Positions 8,219 to 17,900 of a stretch of DNA of 42,531 bases are shown in pieces (positions within the stretch are counted from its first letter, which is position 1; every line of letters begins with the position of its first letter). The DNA is from Alphaproteobacteria bacterium (GTDB lineage Bacteria > Pseudomonadota > Alphaproteobacteria > CADEGL01): assembly GCA_026400755.1 (NCBI GenBank), contig JAPLOM010000019.1:1-42531 (forward strand), written 5' to 3'. The translations under genes and the position numbers were made by a program. The notes under the pieces are model-generated. The model made no database searches and had not been told where the DNA came from. It saw only the letters and a program-made list of their open reading frames with translations.

Positions 8219-9286
8219 ATGACCGAAGAAACCCTCGAAACCACCCGGAGGCGTTGCGTCCTGTCGACCAAGGTGTGGGGCCGCACCTTCTCGGGCCTGA
8301 CCTGTATGACGTTCCGCCATCGCGGCGCCGAGACCCTGCACAAGTTGTGGTTCAACGTGCTGACCGGCCACCAGGTTGGCCATTACCACGCAGGGCTTAA
8401 GCCGCTCGGCATCGACACGGATCCGCCCGCCGTCGCCGCGGCCAAGTACCATTATCTGACCAACCAGATCGGCGGTCTCGACATGGAGTATGTCGAAGAG
8501 TCGCCGAAGAAGGTCTGGATCCGCTATGTGGCGCCGATGTGGACGTACAATGGCGTGGCGCTGCTCGCGCTGCCCGGTACGGTGCGCCGCACGATCTTCT
8601 CGGCCTGGCATCCGCGCAACGGCAAGCTGATGGGCTGCCCCAAGCTCGGTTATGTCGGCACCAAGTTCATCATGGAAGGCGACCCATACGACGAGGGTTA
8701 CTTCATGGAATACGACCACGACCTCGCGCCTGAAGAGATCATGCAATACAAGACCGTGCAGCACACGCCCGAGTTCGATCCGGCCACGGCGCCAAAGCTG
8801 GATCCGAAGATTTGGCCTGAGGCGCGCTTGCTCAAGGCGCAACGCAATTTCTCCGGCGGTTACGTCAATACGACCATCGAGTGCCTCAACAATATGGTGG
8901 GCGAGGCGGTGACCAATTTCATCGCTGGCCAGACCAACCGCCATCTGGCCGTGCAGTACATCCACGAGTTGAAGGCCATGGCTGGCGTCGAGGGCAAGGA
9001 CGTGGGCTCCATCACCAAGGTGTTCGCCACGATCTTGGACGCCTGCTACCAAGATTTTTCGGTCGAGAAGCTGAGCGACAAGAAGCACCGCATCGTGCTC
9101 AAGAGCTATCGCCCCTTCGGCGACGACGCACCGGAAGCCTTGCGCCACGCCAATTTCGAGCTCCAAACCATGGGAACGCGCATCCTGAACGGGCGCGTGC
9201 GCGCGACGCGCCAGCGCGAAGCCGTCGGTGGCGCGAAGACCGCCGAGGTGTGGGAGTTCGAGGACACGGGACGCTGGTTGTACTGA
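8219..9286 (+). CDS. Conserved-looking protein of unknown function
   Basis: I do not recognise this 355-aa protein. The start is an ATG at 8219 with AGGAGAG upstream. It has no signal peptide and no obvious membrane helix. The N-terminal part contains FSGLTCMTFRHRGAE, LWFNVLTGHQVGHYHAGL and a Trp/Tyr-rich beta-like stretch. The C-terminal part is predicted helical, with ECLNNMVGEAVTNFIAGQ and IHELKAMAGVEGKDVGSI. Both halves look globular and cytoplasmic. It is the first gene of an operon with two succinyl-CoA-synthetase-like genes and an acyl-CoA synthetase, only 7 nt before the next start. A role in processing an organic acid or amide before or after CoA activation is therefore plausible. 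The LacI operator-like site upstream suggests substrate induction. Confidence 0.75.
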   Translation: MTEETLETTRRRCVLSTKVWGRTFSGLTCMTFRHRGAETLHKLWFNVLTGHQVGHYHAGLKPLGIDTDPPAVAAAKYHYLTNQIGGLDMEYVEESPKKVWIRYVAPMWTYNGVALLALPGTVRRTIFSAWHPRNGKLMGCPKLGYVGTKFIMEGDPYDEGYFMEYDHDLAPEEIMQYKTVQHTPEFDPATAPKLDPKIWPEARLLKAQRNFSGGYVNTTIECLNNMVGEAVTNFIAGQTNRHLAVQYIHELKAMAGVEGKDVGSITKVFATILDACYQDFSVEKLSDKKHRIVLKSYRPFGDDAPEALRHANFELQTMGTRILNGRVRATRQREAVGGAKTAEVWEFEDTGRWLY

Positions 9287-9293
9287 TCGCTCC

Positions 9294-10169
9294 GTGATCC
9301 TGACCGACGAAGAGGGCAAGCGGCTCTTCGCCGCGCGCGGCGTTGCCGTCGCGGGCGAGGGGGCCTTGCTCGGCCGCATTTCCATCCGTCTCGACCGCGA
9401 CCGGCGCTGTCACGCGCTGGTCGTGGAGCGGGACGGGAAGGAGATGTCGCTCTCTATCGATCCCTTCACCGGGCTTCTGGCCTTCGTTCTGCGCCGCGCG
9501 GCCAAGCATCTGTCCGTACCGGAAGAAGCCCGCGCCTCGTTCGAGGCGCTGGTGCGCGTGCTTTACGTATTGGCCCTGTCCGATGCGTTGCGCGTCGAGA
9601 TCGATCCGGTCCTGGCGCGCGCGGACGGCGCTATCGCGGTGGGGGGCGTCGCGATGGAATTCGACCGCATCGCGCGCTTCCGCCATCCCGAATGGGCGGA
9701 ATATGGCGAGCGCCTGCCGGGCACGGAGGCTGAGCAGGCGTTCATGCGCTTGGGCGCCGTCGCGGCCGAGCCCGATCCTCATGGCCGCATCGTGGCCGTG
9801 GTCAGCGGCGCGGGCCTGATGATGACCGTGCTCGACATGCTGACCGCCATGAAGGCCACCGTCCGCTGCGTGGTCGACATGCAGGGCTTGCCGCTGCAGG
9901 GCGTCGAGGTGATGCGCTCGATCTTCGAGAACGCGGGCCGCATGTCGCCCAAGATCACGCTGATCGGCGGCCGCTTCCAGGCGCCGGTCGCCGACCGTTT
10001 CGCCGAGGCCGTGATCGCCGCCAACAAACTGGCGCCGCTGACGGGGCGCGTGGTCACCTGGATCGCGGGCAACCGCGCGCCGGAGGCCCAAGCCATGTTC
10101 GCGGCCGCGGGCTTCGAGCCGCACGACGACATGCGCGCGGCGCTGGCCGCCGTGGCAAAGGATCGTTGA
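9294..10169 (+). CDS. Succinyl-CoA synthetase beta-subunit-like protein, reduced ATP-grasp
   Basis: A 291-aa SucC-like protein. The beginning LTDEEGKRLFAARGVAVAGEG aligns with the SucC N-terminus (E-x2-AK-LF-x-YG-pattern). DALRVEIDPVL corresponds to the IEINPL magnesium site, and AMEFDRIARFRHPEW to the LDGK...ALFRHP segment. The C-terminal CoA-ligase domain begins near SGAGLMMTVLDML. Normal SucC has about 390 residues. About 85 residues between N-terminal helix and the rest, which carry the nucleotide-binding lysine and Gly-rich loop of the ATP-grasp fold, are absent. The GTG at 9294 is 7 nt after the previous stop. It probably pairs with the alpha-like protein encoded next. With no visible ATP-binding half, it may have another reaction or need a partner. 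Confidence 0.75.
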   Translation: MILTDEEGKRLFAARGVAVAGEGALLGRISIRLDRDRRCHALVVERDGKEMSLSIDPFTGLLAFVLRRAAKHLSVPEEARASFEALVRVLYVLALSDALRVEIDPVLARADGAIAVGGVAMEFDRIARFRHPEWAEYGERLPGTEAEQAFMRLGAVAAEPDPHGRIVAVVSGAGLMMTVLDMLTAMKATVRCVVDMQGLPLQGVEVMRSIFENAGRMSPKITLIGGRFQAPVADRFAEAVIAANKLAPLTGRVVTWIAGNRAPEAQAMFAAAGFEPHDDMRAALAAVAKDR

Positions 10170-10176
10170 GGTCGCC

Positions 10177-11046
10177 ATGGCGATTCTGACCGGACCCGAA
10201 ACGCGGGTCATCGTCCAAGGCATCACGGGCAACGTGGGCAGCGGCTTCGCCCGCCGTCTCGCGGCCTCGGGTTCGACCGTCGTCGGCGGCGTGACGCCCG
10301 GGCGCGGCGGGCGCCAAGTGGACGGGCTGCCCGTGTTCGATTCCTGCCACGAGGCCGTGACCGCCACCGGCGCCGACACCAGCTTCATGTGCGTGCCGGC
10401 ACCCTTTGCCTTCGATGCTTGCCACGAAGCGGTCGACGCGGGGATCAAGCTGGTCGTCCTCTATATCGAGAACATCCCTTTTCTCGACGCGCTGCGCATG
10501 ACGGCCTACGCGCGCGCGCGGGGCACGGTGGTGCTGGGCCCCAATTCCGCCGGCTGCGTCACGCCGGGCAGGGTTAACCTGTCCGAACTCGATCCCAAAT
10601 TCCTGCTCAAGGGCAATATCGGCGTCGTCGCCAAAAGCGGCGCCATGTGCGCCGAGTCCGCGAACTATCTGCGCGAGGAGGGGCTGGGCGTCACCACCAT
10701 CGTCTCCATCGGCGGCGATCCCGTGCTGGGCGCCTATCACCGCGACATCCTGGAGCGGTTCGAGGCCGACCCCGAGACCAAGGGCGTCGTGATGGTGGGC
10801 GAGATCGGCGGGCGCTCCGAATACGACGCGGCCCCCTTCGTGAAGACGATGACGAAGCCCGTCGTCGCCGTCATTATCGGCGGCTCCTCGCCGCCAGACC
10901 GCCAGATGGGCCATCTGGGCGCGCGCCTGGGTGCGGAGGAAGAGAACGCGCCGGCCAAGCGCGCGGCGCTGGCCGCGGCTGGCGCTCATCTGGGTGACAA
11001 CGTGACCGAGGTGGGCCGCCTGATGCGGCGCGCCCTCGGCGGCTGA
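10177..11046 (+). CDS. Succinyl-CoA synthetase alpha-subunit-like CoA ligase
   Basis: A 289-aa SucD-like protein of normal length. The CoA-binding Rossmann domain is at the N-terminus (VIVQGITGNVGSGFARRL, about 11-28). GPNSAGCVTPG near 122-132 matches the GPNCPG segment. The ligase domain contains GVVAKSGAMCAE and the phosphohistidine loop RQMGHLGARLG near 245-255, equivalent to GKRMGHAGAI in the E. coli enzyme. It would attach CoA to a carboxylate through a phosphohistidine. It starts 7 nt after the beta-like gene and is followed 10 nt later by an acyl-CoA synthetase, so these are one operon. Whether it makes a working complex with the shortened beta-like subunit is open. Confidence 0.87.
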   Translation: MAILTGPETRVIVQGITGNVGSGFARRLAASGSTVVGGVTPGRGGRQVDGLPVFDSCHEAVTATGADTSFMCVPAPFAFDACHEAVDAGIKLVVLYIENIPFLDALRMTAYARARGTVVLGPNSAGCVTPGRVNLSELDPKFLLKGNIGVVAKSGAMCAESANYLREEGLGVTTIVSIGGDPVLGAYHRDILERFEADPETKGVVMVGEIGGRSEYDAAPFVKTMTKPVVAVIIGGSSPPDRQMGHLGARLGAEEENAPAKRAALAAAGAHLGDNVTEVGRLMRRALGG

Positions 11047-11056
11047 AGGGACTTCC

Positions 11057-12628
11057 ATGATGCAGATCCGCGACGACATCTCGATCCGCCAGGAACTCGA
11101 AGAGAAGGCCCGGACAGAGCCGGATCGCGTCTACCTGATCTTCGAGGACGTGCCGATCACGGTCGCGGAGATGAACCGGCGTGTGAACCGCCTGGCCAAC
11201 GGCATGGCCAAGCTGGGCCTGAAGCAGGGCGACCGCGTCGCCGTCATGTTGCCCAACCATCCGGACCATATCTACGCGTTCCTGGCTTGCACCAAGCTGG
11301 GCGTGATCCAGGTGCCGGTGAACGCGCATCTGCGCGGCGCCAGCCTGGAATACCTGATCGAGCACGCCGAACCGCGCGCGCTCATCGCCGACACGATCTA
11401 TGCCGAGCAGCTTCTGCCTGCCCTCGCGCGCACCAATTGCGAGCTGGTGATCTGGCGCAACGGCACGGCCGAAGTTCCCAAGGCCAAGGTTCTGGCCTTC
11501 GACGACGTGATGCAGAGCGGCCATGACGGCCCGCCGCCGGGTGATCTCAAGTCTGGCGATACGATCTCGCTTAGCTATACCTCGGGCACGACCGGCCCGC
11601 CCAAGGGCGTGCAGGTGACGGACAAGATGTTCCGCGCGTCGGCCTGGGCGGCCTCCATCGTGGCGGACCTCAAGCCCAAGGACGTCTGCTTCCTGTGGGA
11701 GCCGCTGTTCCACATCGGCGGCAGCCAGATGATCGTGGCCGCCATCGAGCATGACGTGACCATCGCGCTCGTGGACCGCTTCAGCGCCACGCGCTTCTGG
11801 GATCAGGTCAATCACTACAAGGCGACCCAGATCCATTATCTCGGTGGCATCCTGTCCATCTTGTTGAAGCAGCCGCCGCGTCCCGACGACGGCAAGTCGA
11901 CCGCGCGCGTGGCCTGGGGCGGCGGCGCGCCGCCCAACGTGTGGGAGGCTTTCGTCGCGCGCTTCAAGCTTGAGGTGCGCGAGAATTACGGCATGAGCGA
12001 ATGCTCGAGCATCACGCTGGCCAACACCGACGGCACCTTCGGGCGTGTTGGCAAGCCCTTGCCCTATTTCGAGGTGCGGATCGCCGACGACGAGGGCAAG
12101 CCGCTGGGTCCGGACCAGATGGGCGAGATCGTCGTGCGCGAGAAGTCGCCCGGCTACATCATGAAAGGCTATTTCCGGAATCCCGAAGCGACCGGCCGCG
12201 CCCTGCGCGACGGCTGGATGTACACGGGCGATCTGGGCTCCTACGACGAGAAGGGCTATTTCCGCTTCCTGGGCCGCAAGAAGGACGCCATCCGCCGCCG
12301 CGGCGAGAACGTCTCGGCCTGGGAGGTCGAGCGCGTCTTGGGCGAGCATCCCAGCGTCGCGGAATGCGCCATCGTCGGCGTGGACACCGAGATGGGCGAG
12401 CAGGAGATCAAGGCCTTCGTGCGGCCCATGGATGGAGCAAAGCCCGATCCGTTGGAGCTGATCAAGTGGTGCGAGAAGCGCCTGGCCTACTTCCAGGTGC
12501 CGCGCTACGTGGCCTTTGTCGACAACTTCGCGAAGACTGCGACGGATCGCGTCCAAAAGGAAAAGCTGTCCAAGAAGGCGGATGATTCCTGGGACTTGGA
12601 GACGTCCGGCTACAAGCTGTCCCGCTAG
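11057..12628 (+). CDS. AMP-forming acyl-CoA synthetase (CaiC-like)
   Basis: A 523-aa adenylate-forming ligase (ANL superfamily), closest in style to crotonobetaine/carnitine-CoA ligases. It would activate a carboxylic acid with ATP and join it to CoA. Visible motifs are the P-loop SYTSGTTGPPKG (about 173-184), ENYGMSE (about 309-315), YTGDLGSYDEKGYFRFLGRKKD (hinge Asp/Arg region, about 390-411) and RGENVSAWEVE. The A10 motif that normally reads GK before a hydrophobic residue is KTATDRVQKEKL here, so the usual catalytic Lys position is Arg, with Lys three residues later. Last gene of the operon; its TAG overlaps the stop of the convergent YeeE gene in a CTAG. Confidence 0.9.
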   Translation: MMQIRDDISIRQELEEKARTEPDRVYLIFEDVPITVAEMNRRVNRLANGMAKLGLKQGDRVAVMLPNHPDHIYAFLACTKLGVIQVPVNAHLRGASLEYLIEHAEPRALIADTIYAEQLLPALARTNCELVIWRNGTAEVPKAKVLAFDDVMQSGHDGPPPGDLKSGDTISLSYTSGTTGPPKGVQVTDKMFRASAWAASIVADLKPKDVCFLWEPLFHIGGSQMIVAAIEHDVTIALVDRFSATRFWDQVNHYKATQIHYLGGILSILLKQPPRPDDGKSTARVAWGGGAPPNVWEAFVARFKLEVRENYGMSECSSITLANTDGTFGRVGKPLPYFEVRIADDEGKPLGPDQMGEIVVREKSPGYIMKGYFRNPEATGRALRDGWMYTGDLGSYDEKGYFRFLGRKKDAIRRRGENVSAWEVERVLGEHPSVAECAIVGVDTEMGEQEIKAFVRPMDGAKPDPLELIKWCEKRLAYFQVPRYVAFVDNFAKTATDRVQKEKLSKKADDSWDLETSGYKLSR

Positions 12629-13638
12629 GCTTCGCGCGCTTCGAGATAGCGCAGGCCCAGCACCGCGCCGCCCAAGATCGCAACCCAGGCGACGATCGAG
12701 CCGAACGCTAGGGTCGACACGCCCGTGACGCCCTGACCGATGGTGCAGCCCAGCGCCAGTGTGCCGCCGATGCCCATGAGGGCACCGCCCGCGGCGTGAT
12801 GGATGGCGTCGGTCGTGTCGGCAAACCACTCGATACGAACGCGCCAAGGAAAAGCGACGGCCAGGAACGCGCCGAACACCAGACCCAGCACGCCGGCCGC
12901 GCCGAAGCTCGGCGCGAGTTCGCCGAACGGCGCCACGAAGTTGAACGAGTCAGGCGAGGAACCAGCGTTGCTGGTGACCAGCCACCCTAGACAAACCGCA
13001 ATGCCGAACGCGGCGCCCGCGCGCCAATCGCGTGGCGAGGCGCGAAAGTTTTTGTTGCGCAGGCAGGCCCATAGCAGGGCGAGGCCGAGAAGCAGTGCGA
13101 TTCCCGTGCGCAAAGAAGGTGCGGGCACGTGGAGGATCGGCGCGAGCAACGACGCCACGTCCTGATCGGGCCGATCGGCCAGGATATGGGCGAAGCCGGA
13201 AAGGAACTGGCGCACGACCAACAGCGGTCCTTGCGCGGTCAGATAAGAGAAGAGCGCGATCATGGCGACGACCAGGAGCGCCTTGGGGCTTCCGGCGCCG
13301 AGGCGAACGAGGGATCGCTGTACGCAGCCGCCCGCCAAGGTCATGCCGAAACCGAACAGCAATCCGCCGATGCAAGCGGCCAGCCAGCCGAACGATGGTG
13401 ATAGGTAGGGTGTTCCTTCCAGCCGCACGAACCCGAGGAGACGCAAGCCCTCGGCGCCCAGCACGGCGATGGCGATGGCCAGCAGCCAGGCGCGGAAGCG
13501 CCGTCCGTCGCCCATCAACAGGATGTCGGTGATGCCGCCCATGACGCAGAAATTGGCGCGCAGGGCCACCCAGCCCAGAATCAGGCCGCCGGCGAAGCCC
13601 GCAAGAAAAATGAGGTTTTCCGAGCCGTTGGCGATCAT
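12625..13638 (-). CDS. YeeE/YedE-family (DUF395) sulfur transporter
   Basis: A 337-aa membrane protein with about nine helices in two pseudo-repeats. The YeeE/YedE signature cysteines are present: RANFCVMG near residue 31, GGCVQRSLVRLGAGS near 104, and LGCTIGQGVTG near 305. Family members such as TsuA import thiosulfate, using these cysteines; others are tied to selenium metabolism. No partner TsuB (TusA-like) or rhodanese gene lies beside it, so the substrate is uncertain. It is convergent with the acyl-CoA synthetase gene, sharing a 4-bp CTAG stop overlap, and divergent from the CoA-transferase gene. Confidence 0.88.
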   Translation of the reverse strand: MIANGSENLIFLAGFAGGLILGWVALRANFCVMGGITDILLMGDGRRFRAWLLAIAIAVLGAEGLRLLGFVRLEGTPYLSPSFGWLAACIGGLLFGFGMTLAGGCVQRSLVRLGAGSPKALLVVAMIALFSYLTAQGPLLVVRQFLSGFAHILADRPDQDVASLLAPILHVPAPSLRTGIALLLGLALLWACLRNKNFRASPRDWRAGAAFGIAVCLGWLVTSNAGSSPDSFNFVAPFGELAPSFGAAGVLGLVFGAFLAVAFPWRVRIEWFADTTDAIHHAAGGALMGIGGTLALGCTIGQGVTGVSTLAFGSIVAWVAILGGAVLGLRYLEAREA

Positions 13639-13795
13639 GGATCCCTAGCCGGTGGGGTTCGCTTCGCGCGCCGGATCGGCTAAGTTTCCCGCCGCGCCCG
13701 AGCGTTCGTCCGGGCCGCCATTATGGACCAAAACGCATGGTGGAATGCTTGCGAGTTCGCGCATCGCGCGCCCGAGCCATGTCGGCGATGCGCGC

Positions 13796-14917
13796 ATGAT
13801 CAATCCGCTCGAAGGCATGCTGGTCGTTTCGCTGGAGCAGGCCGTGGCCGCGCCGTTTCTGTCCTCGCGCCTGGGCGAGGCCGGCGCGCGTGTGATCAAG
13901 ATCGAGCGGCCGGAGGGCGATTTCGCGCGCGGCTACGACAAGGCCGTGAAGGGGCAGAGCTCCTATTTCGTCTGGCTCAATCGCGGCAAGGAATCGATCA
14001 TCCTCGACATCAAGCGTACCGACGATGCGGATCTGCTCCGCCGCATGATCGCCAAGGCCGATATTTTCATCCAGAACCTGGCGCCGGGCGCCGCCGCGCG
14101 CGCGGGCTTTGGCGCCGAAGAATTGCGCCGCGCTCATCCGCGCCTCATCACCTGCGACATCAGCGGCTATGGCGAAGAGGGGCCCTACGCCGAGATGAAG
14201 GCCTATGACCTTCTGGTCCAGGCCGAATCGGGCTTGGCGTCCATCACCGGCACGGCGGACGGGCCGGGGCGCGTTGGCGTTTCCCTTGTCGACATCGCGG
14301 CCGGCATGTACGCGCTCGCGGGCGTCTATCGCGCGTTGATCGCGCGCGGCCGAACGGGCGAGGGCGCGTCGCTCAAAATTTCGCTGTTCGATGCCATTGC
14401 GGATTGGATGACGGTGCCGTTGCTCCATCACGATTACGGCGGCAAGGCACCCAAGCGCGTCGGGCTCAATCATCCTTCTCTCGCGCCCTATGGCCTCTAC
14501 GAAACCGCGGATGGGCCGGTGGTGTTCGGTATCCAGAACGAGCGCGAATGGGCGACCTTCTGCACGAGCGTGCTGGAGCAGCCGGCGCTGGCCGAGGATG
14601 CAACGTTCAAAGGCAACAATGCCCGCGTCCAAAATCGTCCGGCCTTGGACAAGACGATCGGCGCTGTCTTCGCCAAGCTGACGCGCGCGGAGGTGGTGGC
14701 GCGGCTGCGCAAGGCCAAGATCGCTTATGGTGTGCTCAACAGCGTGGCCGACTTCTCCAAGCATCCCCAGCTTCGCCGCCAGAGCGGAAAAACGCCCGGG
14801 GGGCCGGTGGACTTCGTGGCCCCGCCAGTCCATGTCATGGGCGAGGGGACTGAATACGGCCGCGTGCCGGCGCTGGGCGAGCATACCGACGCCATCAGGC
14901 GCGAGTTCGCGGTATGA
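13796..14917 (+). CDS. CaiB/BaiF (class III) CoA-transferase
   Basis: A 373-aa class III CoA-transferase, which moves CoA between carboxylic acids and is often found with acyl-CoA ligases and hydratases in catabolism. The family start (NPLEGMLVVSLEQAVAAPF) follows the ATG at 13796. A longer open frame upstream lacks family sequence. The catalytic Asp is expected at residue 166 in GVSLVDIAAGMYA. The central NPGAA-like and GYGEEGPYAEM segments (near 95-132) are also family-typical. It is slightly shorter than the usual 390-410 residues. Its neighbours are a divergent YeeE transporter and an ABC exporter 27 nt downstream. Substrate unknown. Confidence 0.9.
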   Translation: MINPLEGMLVVSLEQAVAAPFLSSRLGEAGARVIKIERPEGDFARGYDKAVKGQSSYFVWLNRGKESIILDIKRTDDADLLRRMIAKADIFIQNLAPGAAARAGFGAEELRRAHPRLITCDISGYGEEGPYAEMKAYDLLVQAESGLASITGTADGPGRVGVSLVDIAAGMYALAGVYRALIARGRTGEGASLKISLFDAIADWMTVPLLHHDYGGKAPKRVGLNHPSLAPYGLYETADGPVVFGIQNEREWATFCTSVLEQPALAEDATFKGNNARVQNRPALDKTIGAVFAKLTRAEVVARLRKAKIAYGVLNSVADFSKHPQLRRQSGKTPGGPVDFVAPPVHVMGEGTEYGRVPALGEHTDAIRREFAV

Positions 14918-14944
14918 CCGTACGCGTTAAGGGGATTTGACCTT

Positions 14945-17900
14945 ATGTATTTCGACAAACGGTTGTGGGCACTGACCATCGGCGTGCGCGGTCGCGTGGC
15001 GCTTGGCGTGCTGGTGGGCGTGCTGGCCGCCGCGGTTGGCGTCGCGCGCTTGGGCTTGCTTGGCTGGCTGTTGGCGCTCGTGATCCAGGGCGCGCCGCTG
15101 GATGCACTGATCGAGCCCGCCGCGCTGGTGGCCGTTGTCATGCTGGCGCGCGGGTTGCTCGAATATCTGCGCGCCACGTTGGCTCACCACACCGCGGCTT
15201 TGGTCCAGGTCAATCTGCGCAAGACGATCTATGACCAAGTGGTCGCGCTGGGCCCGGCCCATTTCGGGCGCGAGCGCACGGGCGACGTGGTGCTCTCCAT
15301 GGTCGAGGGCGTCGAACAGCTTGAAACCTATTTCGGCCAGTACCTGCCGCAGCTCTTCGTGGCGGCTCTCACGCCCATTCTGATCTTCCTCTTTCTGGCC
15401 TGGCTCGACCTGCCCATCGCGGCGATCCTTATGGTCGCGGCGCTGGTCACGCTCATCGCGCCCGCGGCCTGGCACCGGATGGACAGCCGCAATTCCATCG
15501 CGCGGCAGAAGGCCTATGGCGCCTTCGGCGCCGAATTCCTCGATTCGCTCCAGGGCCTGGTCACGCTCAAGGCGTTCGGCCAAAGCGGCTCGCGCGCCCA
15601 GCTTCTGGCCAAGAAGGCGCGCGATCTGTTCCAGACCACCATGTGGGTCTTGGGTACCAACACGCTGGCACGCGGCATTACCGATGCGGGCATCGCCATC
15701 GGCGCCACGGTGGCATTGGGCTGGGGCGCCTTCCGTGTGGTCGAGGGCGCCATGCCGCTCTCGACGCTGTTGATCGTTTTGATGCTGGGGGTCGAGGTGT
15801 TCCGCCCTTTGCGCGAGCTTCGCTCGCTGCTCCACCAGGGCATGGTCGGCCTGTCGGCCGCGCAAGGCATTTTCGACATCCTGGGCGCCAAACCGACCAT
15901 CGCCGACGCGGCCGCCTCGCGCGCTGAAACGCTGGAGCCGTCGGTCGCATTCGACGACGTGATCTTCGGCTATCCCGGTGGGCGCCGTCGTGCACTGCAG
16001 GGTCTGACCTTCACCGTACGCGCGGGCGAGCGCGTCGGCATCGTCGGCGGCAGCGGCGCGGGCAAGTCCACGATCTCCAAGCTGCTTCTGCGCCTCTACG
16101 ACCCGCAAAGCGGCGCGATCCGCGTGGGCGGCAAGGATTTGCGCGAGATCTCGCTGCGGGACTTGCGCGCGCTCATCGCGGTGGTCAGCCAGGATAGTTA
16201 CCTGTTCCATGGCACCATCGAGGACAATCTGCGCATGGGCCACCCGGAGGCGACGCAGGCTCAGCTCGAGGAGGCCGCACGCTCGGCCAACGCCCACGAA
16301 TTCATCGCGCGCCTGCCGCAGGGCTATCAAACGGTTGTCGGTGAGCGCGGCGTGCGTCTGTCGGGCGGCCAGCGCCAGCGTATCGCGATCGCGCGCGCGC
16401 TTCTGCGTGACGCACCGATCCTAGTCTTGGATGAGGCCTTGTCCTCGGTCGACGCTGAGAACGAACAAGTGATTCAGGAGGCCCTCGACCGTCTCATGGT
16501 CGGGCGCACCACGCTGGTCTTCGCCCATCGCCTGTCGAGCATCATCGGCTCCGACCGCATCCTGGTGGTGGACCAGGGCCGCGTGGCCGAAACTGGCAGC
16601 CATGCCGAACTGATGCGGGCGGGCGGGCTTTATCAGCGTCTCATGTCGGCGCAGGCCCAGGACAAGGCGCCGGAACTGATTCTCGAGGACCTGCCCACGG
16701 TTGCGGCGCCCGAAGCGCGCGAGGCGGAGGAATCCGCAGCCCCAACGGAAGGTGTCATCCGCGCCGATGGGCTCGGTTGGTTCGGCCTGCTCGGCGTGCT
16801 GATGAAGCTGGTGGGGCCGTGGTGGACGCGCCTGGTCGCGACCTTTGGCCTCGGCGTCATGCGCGTCGCGGCGTTCATCGGCGTCGGCGTTTTGTCCGCC
16901 CTGGTCGTGCGCGCGGTGCGCAACGGCGATCCGTTCACCGACATCCTGATCGGCCTGGCGGTGGTCGCTCCGCTGGCCGGCATCCTGCACTGGATGGAAT
17001 CGTGGATCGCACACGACATGGCCTACCGCCTGTTGGCGGAGATGCGGATCGACATCTTCCGCAAGCTCGACGCGCTAGCCCCGGCTTACATGACGCGCCG
17101 GCGCACGGGCGATCTTCTGGGCATTGCCACCCATGACGTCGAGATGATCGAGTATTTCTTCGCCCACACGATCGCGCCGGCCTTCGTCGCGATCGTTGTG
17201 CCGGCCACGGTCCTGGCGATCCTGGCTGGTTTCGGCTGGCCTATCGCCGTGGCGCTGGCGCCATTCCTTCTCTATGCCGGCCTGTCGCCGGTGTTCCTGC
17301 GCCGTCGCATCGATGAGTTGGGCTCGCGCGCGCGCGAAGGCTTGGGCGAGCTCAACGCCTTCGCCGTCGATTCCGTGCAGGGCCTGTCCGACATCGTGGC
17401 GTTCCAGGACGAAAACCGGCGCGGCGCATCCTTCGTCGAGAAGGCAAAAGCCTATGTCGCGATTCGCCTCGACTTCTTCCGCGACCTGACGCTTCAAACC
17501 GCCGCGCAGGAAGTGGTGACGGGCTTGGGTGGCTTGGCGGTCGTGCTGTCGGGCGCCTGGCTCGTGGCCGCGGGCTCGCTCGACGCCGGCATCCTGCCGC
17601 TTCTGACCATCCTGGCCATGGCGTCGTTCCTGCCGGTCTCCGAGATCGCGCAAGTGGGCCGCCAGTTGGCCGATACGCTGGGCTCTACCCGCCGCGTCTT
17701 TGCCGTCCACAGCGAGAAGCCCGCGGTCGTGGATGGGCCGGGTGCTGCACCGGCCAAGGCAGAGGCGCCGGCGCTTGAGATGGCTGCCGTTGATTTCCTC
17801 TATCCGGGCCGCCGCAGACGGGCGTTGTCGAATGTCTCCTTCGCCTTGCCGCGCGGCGCATCCGTCGCGCTGGTCGGCCCGTCGGGCGCGGGCAAGAGCA